Shown here one piece after another: positions 57,653 to 64,000 of a stretch of 64,000 nucleotides of DNA. Source of the DNA: Aquanectria penicillioides (Eukaryota > Ascomycota > Sordariomycetes > Hypocreales > Nectriaceae). The stretch spans positions 4,340,001-4,404,000 of the forward strand of contig PYIU01000003.1 of the NCBI GenBank assembly GCA_003415625.1, in the 5' to 3' direction. The notes below the pieces were generated by a model. That model saw only the letters and a list, made by a program, of their open reading frames with translations, searched no databases and was not told the DNA's origin. Every line of letters starts with the position of its first letter. The first letter of the stretch is position 1. The position numbers and the translations under genes were made by a program.

Positions 57653-60076
57653 TCAGTAATATATTGATTGATCTGACCGAGGAGCGCCAAATAAGCTACT
57701 AATATTCCATTGGCGCCTTTCTCCTGTTCCTTGCGATGGTCCGTTGAGCCAACTCAAACTTGGCTCATATTTGAACAGCCCTATCATTGTATCATCGGCC
57801 CATAAAGATGAAGTGTCAACATTGAAATCGCCAAGTATTGTTCTAGTTCGAGGTATGTTTATGTTGGTGGCAAAGGGACTCAGGCAATACTGCTCAGGAG
57901 CGCATACCACCTGCCCTGGGGGAACACCACCGGGTGAGAAAGATGCGCTGGATCCGGATTTGGCCGGGCTGTCAATGGCTCGCACCTCGTGAGGTCTTTG
58001 GGTTACTGCAACTGAATGCATTGACCGTGAAAAGCTGGATGACCTGAAAAGAGGGCAGCAGAGAGCAACAAATTCGGAGCAAAGATCATGCAGCCGTTTG
58101 ACCGCCGTGTTTCTATTCGAGTATTTCATTAGGCCATCGGTGACTTTCTGAATCAATCGGAAGTCTTGCGAAGAAGATGTGCCGACGACATTACAAAAGA
58201 CGACGAAGAATGGACAAAGGGGATAGGCATGGATGGTCCTGGTGGGACGTGGTGGTTAGTCAAACGTTGTGAGACAAAGTAGTACCACTACACTTACCAG
58301 GCAAGAAAGAGTGGATAATCTTCGTCCCCAGCAGGATCTTCTTTTGATAGTTCCCATTCCTGTAATTCAGATAGGGCAGCGAGAGCGAGACGAGCAGAGG
58401 CCAAGCATTTTTGTCTTGTCCCAGGGTCGGACGCGACGTCTGGGCTCAACCTCAAGACGGCCGTGTCGAGAGAGTAAAAGGCAAAGTTGAGAGAGCGCAG
58501 CATGTGGCGAAGGTGTGACTGGTCCTCTGAAAGGTTTTCGCCGATCTGTTCAGGTTAGTGGATGTATCACAAGATGGGTGTCGTTTCACGGGTCGCTGAA
58601 CCAACCTGGATGATCTGAGCAGACATCGTGTTCATGTGCTGCCGCATCGTCGAAATATCTGCCTTGACTTCCGCTTCATCCATCTCTTCACCTCTATGAG
58701 ATAACTCTCTCCACTTCAACACCCTGTCTTGAATGTTTGCGAAGTCACCGAAAACGTTGGCAAACACAGCCAGGGGAGGAGAGAGGTCTGGGTGCGAGAG
58801 CCACGCTCTGTTGACTTGCAGGCTCGGCAAGGACGGAGAACGTCCCAAGTGCATCGAGAGGAGTCTGTCCATGGTGAAGCACCAGAATATGCAGCCGTGC
58901 GCCTCGTAATCTGCATCCGCCCTTGGAAGATTTGCTGATTTTTCTGCCTTGTGATACCCAAGGGCTACGAGTACACGGCTAGCGAAAGCGATGAGATTCC
59001 AGCTCCGAGCCGTGTCACCAATGAGATGAATAAATATGCTCTAAAAAATAATTAGTTCAAATCGTGGAATATAATAGAGAAACGGTCGTATTTACCCCGG
59101 CGATCAACGCTTGGCACAGTCCTATTGTGGGTTGTGCCATCATGCTTATGCCGCTCAAAGCTTGCAATAAGAGATCATGGTATCTGTCTTTGGAATCCCG
59201 GAGATGCTTTTTGCGAGAATCGGATTGCTTCATCTCTAGCCACATGCTGAACATGAGATAACTCTTGAAGTAAACACAAACTTGGTACTCTAGTTTGACT
59301 TGGCCAGCCACGGTGTCATTAACAAGGGCAATGCCCATTCTTTCCATGGCCTTTGGAAGGATATGATCTGGAAATTGAAACTTGGTTGGATTCGTAGAGT
59401 CACCTATTGATAACTCTGTCGACAATGTTAGAAAAAAACAGCTAGTATTACGCCGGGATGGTAGCTTACCCTGGATCAACATGAAGAGCGTTTCTGGAGG
59501 AAAAGTTGACAAAGGTGCTGTGTGTGCATTGCAAGAGCTATCATCGACGACTGCATTCTCATTTGACCAATGGGAAACTTGATTGACAAATTCCAAAGCG
59601 CTTTCTAGGATGATTCGTCTGTGACGAAAGAGTTGGCTGCTCTGATTTAGCTCAAATTGGGTAAACTCGGAGGCTTCATCGTCCACCACGTCTGAGCTGG
59701 AACCTGACGCAGGCATCAATCTAAGGGGGCGGCGGGTTTCAGTATCGCAATCAACCTCCAGCCCTCGTTTCACTCCGCGAGTGCTGTTATTCGCGCTATG
59801 GATGCCCAGTGCATCGGTTTGGAGAGCCATATTAGTTGGTAGCTTAATATTGCTGCTCGATTTGCACTGATGCAAGCCATTGTGATCCTTTGATTCTGAT
59901 GATATATCGTTGGCAATTGACGTTGGAGTCAAGTCTCGCCCTTCTGATATTGTGAAACTTTCAGTCATGACTTTTGTGTCGTGCTGGCTAGGGATTCTGC
60001 GTTGGTGAGAATCAACACACTCCAGCAATGGTTGCACAAACACTCACGCGTCAAAGCTCATGGAAGAGGCGGCCAT
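57653..60076 (-). CDS. fungal transcription-factor-domain protein without a Zn2Cys6 cluster
   Basis: Five exons are inferred: 60076-60048, 59996-59096, 59040-58606, 58545-58298 and 58238-57653. All introns are GT...AG and 51-60 nt, and all phases agree, giving 732 residues. From about residue 200 the protein reads like the middle homology region of fungal-specific transcription factors: FPPETLFMLIQGKL, LALGYHK-like GYHKAEKSANLPRADADYE, IFWCFTMDRLLSMHLGR (the classic F-W-x-Y/F-x-x-D/E-R type block) and YPLCPFFVVFCNVVG. The first 200 residues are polar, with a basic KRGLEVDCDTETRRPLRL segment, and have no CxxCx6C cluster in any frame nearby. The start MAASSMSFDA resembles the residues that usually precede a zinc cluster. 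The protein may be a co-regulator or a factor that has lost its DNA-binding exon. It is divergent from the DUF6604 gene. Confidence 0.85.
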
Positions 60077-60307
60077 CTCTTCATCACATTCAACCAGATA
60101 AAAGTGCAGTTATCCGCCGCCACAGACCGATTTCCCCCTCCTACCTGACCGAGAGCAAACAAGAGCGTCGCTGAATAGTGGTGATTCGACGGAGGGAGGG
60201 GGTTGGCAAGGGGCGGACGGTGAGACATGCATAACCTCAGGTCATGGGACGGAATGGTTTATGTTGCAACGTCGCAATTCGTGGTTGTGAAGTGATGCGT
60301 CGTCAGC

Positions 60308-60628
60308 ATGGCAAAAGAAAAAACGTCGAGCCCACGAATTTCGATGAAGGTTTGGAATGTGTCAAAAGAACAGCCGCCACGGCCCATCGTCACTCATTCT
60401 AGGAATTCATTTGTATCCATATCCGGGGTCGATGGAGGTCCAGATGACCCTGGCGTAAAAATAGAGTTGGGTACCGTCGAGGCTATTGCACTGCTTGACT
60501 TTAGTAGTTGTCCTCGGTGGCCTGAGGGGCATCGATTGATCCCAGATCCCTTCACGGAGCAAGACGTGGAATTAGAGCAATCGGCCGACTCGGGATCGGA
60601 CTTATGGAGGATGACTTGGCTCCTCTAA
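60308..60628 (+). CDS. possible small protein of 106 residues
   Basis: The ATG at 60308 opens MAKEKTSSPRISMKVWNVSK, and the frame ends at 60628. The composition is plausible for a soluble acidic protein (EQDVELEQSADSGSD near the end), but there is no recognisable domain and the frame could be chance. It lies 232 bp from the regulator's start codon on the opposite strand. Confidence 0.22.
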   Translation: MAKEKTSSPRISMKVWNVSKEQPPRPIVTHSRNSFVSISGVDGGPDDPGVKIELGTVEAIALLDFSSCPRWPEGHRLIPDPFTEQDVELEQSADSGSDLWRMTWLL

Positions 60629-61342
60629 CATGAGTAGGTCTCCATCGGATCCGAACTATCTCACTGGGCGCTCATAGTAGCATCCATGACCAACACTGCC
60701 TCGGTCGAAACTTCTGGAATCTGAGCATCAATCCGCAGTCCTCTATCCGGGCCTCAGCTTCTCCGTTCCTCTTTCGTATTGCAACATGGCTCAAACATGT
60801 GCGGGAGAGTGCAGACCTAGCGCGTATATCGAGAGTCGAGGATTGGCGGCCTGCTGCCGGGTAAGCACATAAGCTTCAATATTTGAGCAGCTGTTTGCTA
60901 TGCCGTCCCGTCACGCCGCTAAACGCTGAGACGTGGACTAAACAGATTTCTCCTCACCATGCAGCTGCCCTATCACCTCTAGCCTTGAATTCATCTCATG
61001 CAAGTAAACGCGATAGCTTCCAACAATGTTATTCGCAAAGTGCTGGAAGCCATTGGCAAATCATGCCTGATAGGGATGCAATGTGCAATTTGGCGGGAGC
61101 AAAAGAAATGAAAACTGACCTGGTCCGTTTGAACGGCTGAAAGAATACCTCCAGACCGCAGTCCGAACGGATCCCAACCACAGGGATCCTGGTCTGATCT
61201 GGTCTGATCAAATGTCCATTTAAGTCCACGTCGCTCCCTAGGTAGCAGAGATGGTATCTCGACTTGATATCCATTCACCAGAGCTGTTAGATCAAGAGCT
61301 GCGAAGAAAGCCACGATAAACCACGACTAACAACCCTGTGAG

Positions 61343-61350
61343 TATATATA
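61343..61350 (+). promoter_or_regulatory. TATA box of the DUF6604 gene
   Basis: TATATATA lies about 134 bp upstream of the ATG at 61484, at a usual distance for an ascomycete promoter. Confidence 0.5.
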
Positions 61351-61483
61351 CCTTGGAAAGCTCAAGGGCTTTCCATAGTACGCCTGGAGTGTATGTAGAT
61401 ATAGAGACTTAACTAACGCTTTACGAAGTATTACTCGCTCATTTCACCTACTGGCCAACTACCCACGGCGGACCAATACCAAT

Positions 61484-64000
61484 ATGACATTCGACAATGC
61501 CTACATCACGTACAAGAGAGACACCGGGTATCTCGTGCGCTGGATAATCCAGTCGTCCAAGAGAATCATTGCCTCGTTGACTACCGTGGACGACCGCCCT
61601 CGGTTCAAAGGGCTAGACTCGGGACAAGTTTCGGTCGATGATCTCCTCTCCATGTCCAATTTCATTGCGAAACGGGTCAAAGTGGTTCCTACCACCGTCT
61701 TTCGCATATTTCAATCAGCCATCTCGGCAAGAAGTTCTGTGCATCGTTCATTTGAAAGGCTCAATGCGAGTAAACAAGACCCGCAACTGGAAGAAAGCAT
61801 CAGAACCCACAAGTATTTCATCGATACCCTTCAACTGGCATTCTGTTCTCTAGGAGGCAATGACTGGCTCAAGGCTCAGAAAGAGCGCGCCAATGCTGCT
61901 CAAGATGAATGTAAGGAAACGCCAGGTGAGAACAAGTTTGAGGCATTGGATCTTGAAGGTGACTATGGTGACTCGAGCTGTGATGAGGACAAAACAACCC
62001 AAGAAGCTTCAGCTGCAAAAACAAGTCCAAGAAAGAAGGTTTGTGGCAGGAAGAAATCCAAAGGAAAGAAGGGTAGGCAATCGCCAAAGAGGAAGAACTC
62101 GTCAGCTTCCAATCTTCCCCACGACAGCTATCGCATCATCCAAGACGAGGAAGGGCAGGTGTCAGATTATCTCCTAGCGGTATATGCAACGGCTCAAGAG
62201 TGGCTCGATTTGAGATGCTACGTGCAATCTCTCTGGAAAGATGTTGCATACAATGGCTTCCACAGCGCGGTTGCCGGTGCCGTTTCGCTCATGGCTGTGG
62301 CTATGATCAAGCGCTCGGGGTTAGCTGTCTTTGTCGATTTCCCCGGCAATGATTCTTACGAAGCTATTATGAACGCAATCCTTCGCGGCAATCTCGACAC
62401 AATCCAGGACTCAAATCTTTTTGCTCCAAACCCCACGGACTCGAACAAGGGCACCCCAAACACTGACTCGGGAGAGGCCATTGACGTTAGGGAACAACTC
62501 ATGATCTACACCTACACGAGTTTGGTGGACTTTATTGAAGACTTTCGGAAAAATCGAAATCGCAAGCCCACGAAAGCGATGCAAGCCAAACTTGATCGCT
62601 GGGACCCGGAATTTAATCTCCAATTCGCGACGAAGGAGCAGAGGCTTGAATGGCGCCGATTGTTCACAATCAATTGGCTATACGACATGGTCAACGTGTA
62701 CACATCTCTATGGATGGAAATGAAGGGAAAAGTTAGTGATCTTGGAACCGTTGACTGGGCTGGAATGCGTCACTCACCTCATTGCAATCGAATGTGGGGG
62801 TTGGCTGACTTCGCGGGCGACATCACTCAACTCGCGTGCCACAAACAAGGCACTGCTATTGGTTCAAAGATCATGCCCCATCACGTCTTCCAGCTTCAAT
62901 GCATGGTAGACTCGCTGAGCGTCTCAAGAGGCTGGTGCTTGGATCATCTGGGACAACACGTTCTCGACTCTCCGGCAATAGCTTTCCATCCGAGACGGGA
63001 CGCGAACATGTTTTTGCATGGCCATCCCAAATATCGCAGCAGGGGATTCATCAACAGCTCGGTGGCCCTGAGGGAATCCCTGGAGAACAACTTGAATCAA
63101 TTTGGACTTGCTCCCAATTACGAGAGACTTATCTCGATGCTCAGAGTTGTTGAGTATCGAGTTTCAGCTGGTTTGGGGAGAGTAATACCCCGACCAATGT
63201 GCGACGCGGTATCAGCGGTGCCATCTCGATTCAGTCCTCGGAACCCCCATGGGCTGTGGGACAACTCTCCGCTTCTCTCCGGTACTTGCTTGATGGAGGC
63301 GTTGGAATTCTCATACCGCTTCGGGTTACAAGTATGGGATCAGACTCCTCAGCCCCTGATAGTTCTCCACCTCCACAACATGTTGGTGAAGAATGGTCAT
63401 ATTGAACGGCCAATTAGCCTCTATCAGACTGTACAGGAGATGTTTCGTGAGGATATCTATTGCGAAGGGGAGATCCCCAAATCAGAGTTCCAGACCGCCC
63501 TCGAACGCCGTTCTATGGAACTAATTTCTTACCACTCCTCGACGGGTTTTGAAGCCCTCAAGAAAAGCGCCCAAAGATCTGGAGATATCCAACATAAGAT
63601 TGACCTCAGTGCGAACTTGGTTTTCAAGAAGAAGACCAATTTGCTGCTTTATCGCGAATCGGATTGGAATGTTGATCGCATCTCGATTTTTGATTTGGCT
63701 TGGGACACACCGTTGTTCTGGAGACAGTTTTCGCGGCTTGAGCACAACATTGATCACAGGACCGGGAAGGCAGGCCCCAAGGTGTCAGAAGTCATCGAGC
63801 ATTTGAAATCAATTGGGGTAGTCGAGGAAGAAATCCTGTCTCGGTGTCGTTCCCGGGGAGGAGGCGGGTCGGGGCCTGTGGATGGATTGACGCCGGGTCG
63901 GGATCTTGGGCCGGCACAGGGGATCCTCGGAGAACAAGTTGGTCGGCTTCGCAACTCGGGCGGCGGCGCGCTCACGGGGCGTGCGCTCCTTGACTTGGTC
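61484..64000 (+). CDS. large DUF6604-domain protein, 3' end beyond the window
   Basis: The frame is open without interruption or intron from the ATG at 61484 to the last base: 839 codons and no stop, so the gene is partial. The N-terminus MTFDNAYITYKRDTGYLVRW and IIQSSKRIIASLT match the pattern of fungal DUF6604 proteins, whose function is unknown. A Lys/Ser-rich insert at about residues 175-210 (GRKKSKGKKGRQSPKRKN) could be a nuclear localisation signal or linker. The rest is globular: YLLAVYATAQEWLDLRCYV, WRRLFTINWLYDMVNVYTSL, HPKYRSRGFINSSVALRES and YRFGLQVWDQTPQPL. The last 50 residues shown are Gly/Arg-rich. Codon use looks like that of the other genes. The family call is from memory; the uninterrupted frame is certain. 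Confidence 0.82.
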   Translation, partial: MTFDNAYITYKRDTGYLVRWIIQSSKRIIASLTTVDDRPRFKGLDSGQVSVDDLLSMSNFIAKRVKVVPTTVFRIFQSAISARSSVHRSFERLNASKQDPQLEESIRTHKYFIDTLQLAFCSLGGNDWLKAQKERANAAQDECKETPGENKFEALDLEGDYGDSSCDEDKTTQEASAAKTSPRKKVCGRKKSKGKKGRQSPKRKNSSASNLPHDSYRIIQDEEGQVSDYLLAVYATAQEWLDLRCYVQSLWKDVAYNGFHSAVAGAVSLMAVAMIKRSGLAVFVDFPGNDSYEAIMNAILRGNLDTIQDSNLFAPNPTDSNKGTPNTDSGEAIDVREQLMIYTYTSLVDFIEDFRKNRNRKPTKAMQAKLDRWDPEFNLQFATKEQRLEWRRLFTINWLYDMVNVYTSLWMEMKGKVSDLGTVDWAGMRHSPHCNRMWGLADFAGDITQLACHKQGTAIGSKIMPHHVFQLQCMVDSLSVSRGWCLDHLGQHVLDSPAIAFHPRRDANMFLHGHPKYRSRGFINSSVALRESLENNLNQFGLAPNYERLISMLRVVEYRVSAGLGRVIPRPMCDAVSAVPSRFSPRNPHGLWDNSPLLSGTCLMEALEFSYRFGLQVWDQTPQPLIVLHLHNMLVKNGHIERPISLYQTVQEMFREDIYCEGEIPKSEFQTALERRSMELISYHSSTGFEALKKSAQRSGDIQHKIDLSANLVFKKKTNLLLYRESDWNVDRISIFDLAWDTPLFWRQFSRLEHNIDHRTGKAGPKVSEVIEHLKSIGVVEEEILSRCRSRGGGGSGPVDGLTPGRDLGPAQGILGEQVGRLRNSGGGALTGRALLDLV

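Larger units (their letters stand above)
60077..61483. promoter_or_regulatory. divergent promoter region, regulator / DUF6604 gene
   Basis: About 1.4 kb separates two genes that point away from each other. A small plus-strand frame at 60308-60628 is listed separately. A TATA box for the right gene lies at 61343-61350. No other gene is seen. Confidence 0.45.

Overview
The window is nuclear DNA from a filamentous ascomycete (Pezizomycotina). Sordariomycetes, and probably Hypocreales, is an inference from protein character, very short introns (41-64 nt) with GT...AG ends, and TAGG/TACC-rich intergenic repeats. Genes are monocistronic, on both strands, with pyrimidine-rich leaders. No organelle, viral, bacterial, rRNA, tRNA or CRISPR feature was recognised.

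Layout. 1-3200: no gene seen. 3201-4381: a broken DUF7918-family gene. 4930-7434: an RGP1 homologue (Golgi Ypt6/Rab6 exchange factor subunit) whose 3' third is split by three single-base frame losses. 10704-22788: a housekeeping block with a WD40 protein of MABP1/WDR62 type, a BRD8-like bromodomain subunit of NuA4, GPI3 (PIG-A, GPI anchor synthesis) and DBP6 (ribosome biogenesis helicase). 23722-25070: an unrecognised, frame-disturbed gene. 26807-27516: a small secreted protein. 28369-30610: heat shock factor HSF1. 33156-37306: two spliceosome-type cyclophilins (CWC27 and PPIL3) flanking an orphan gene. 39629-40890: a G1/S cyclin.

From about 40.9 to 57.65 kb I could support no gene. This stretch is dotted with long simple repeats (T27, G17, (CA)16 and GT-rich runs). 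At the right edge lie two genes of a more accessory type: a fungal transcription-factor-domain protein that lacks a Zn2Cys6 cluster (57653-60076) and a large DUF6604 protein that runs off the window (61484-64000).

Themes. (a) Core eukaryotic machinery dominates the left two thirds: membrane traffic, chromatin, GPI anchors, ribosomes, splicing, stress response and cell cycle. (b) Six places show the same defect: a conserved-looking protein continues in another frame as if one base were missing from a short A, C or G run. This points either to assembly indels or to local gene decay, and it must be settled before the loci at 3.2-7.4 kb and 23.7-25.1 kb are interpreted. (c) No clear new defence, mobile or biosynthetic system was found. 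The best candidates for something undescribed are the regulator/DUF6604 pair, the gene-poor 16.7 kb interval and two unrecognised genes.
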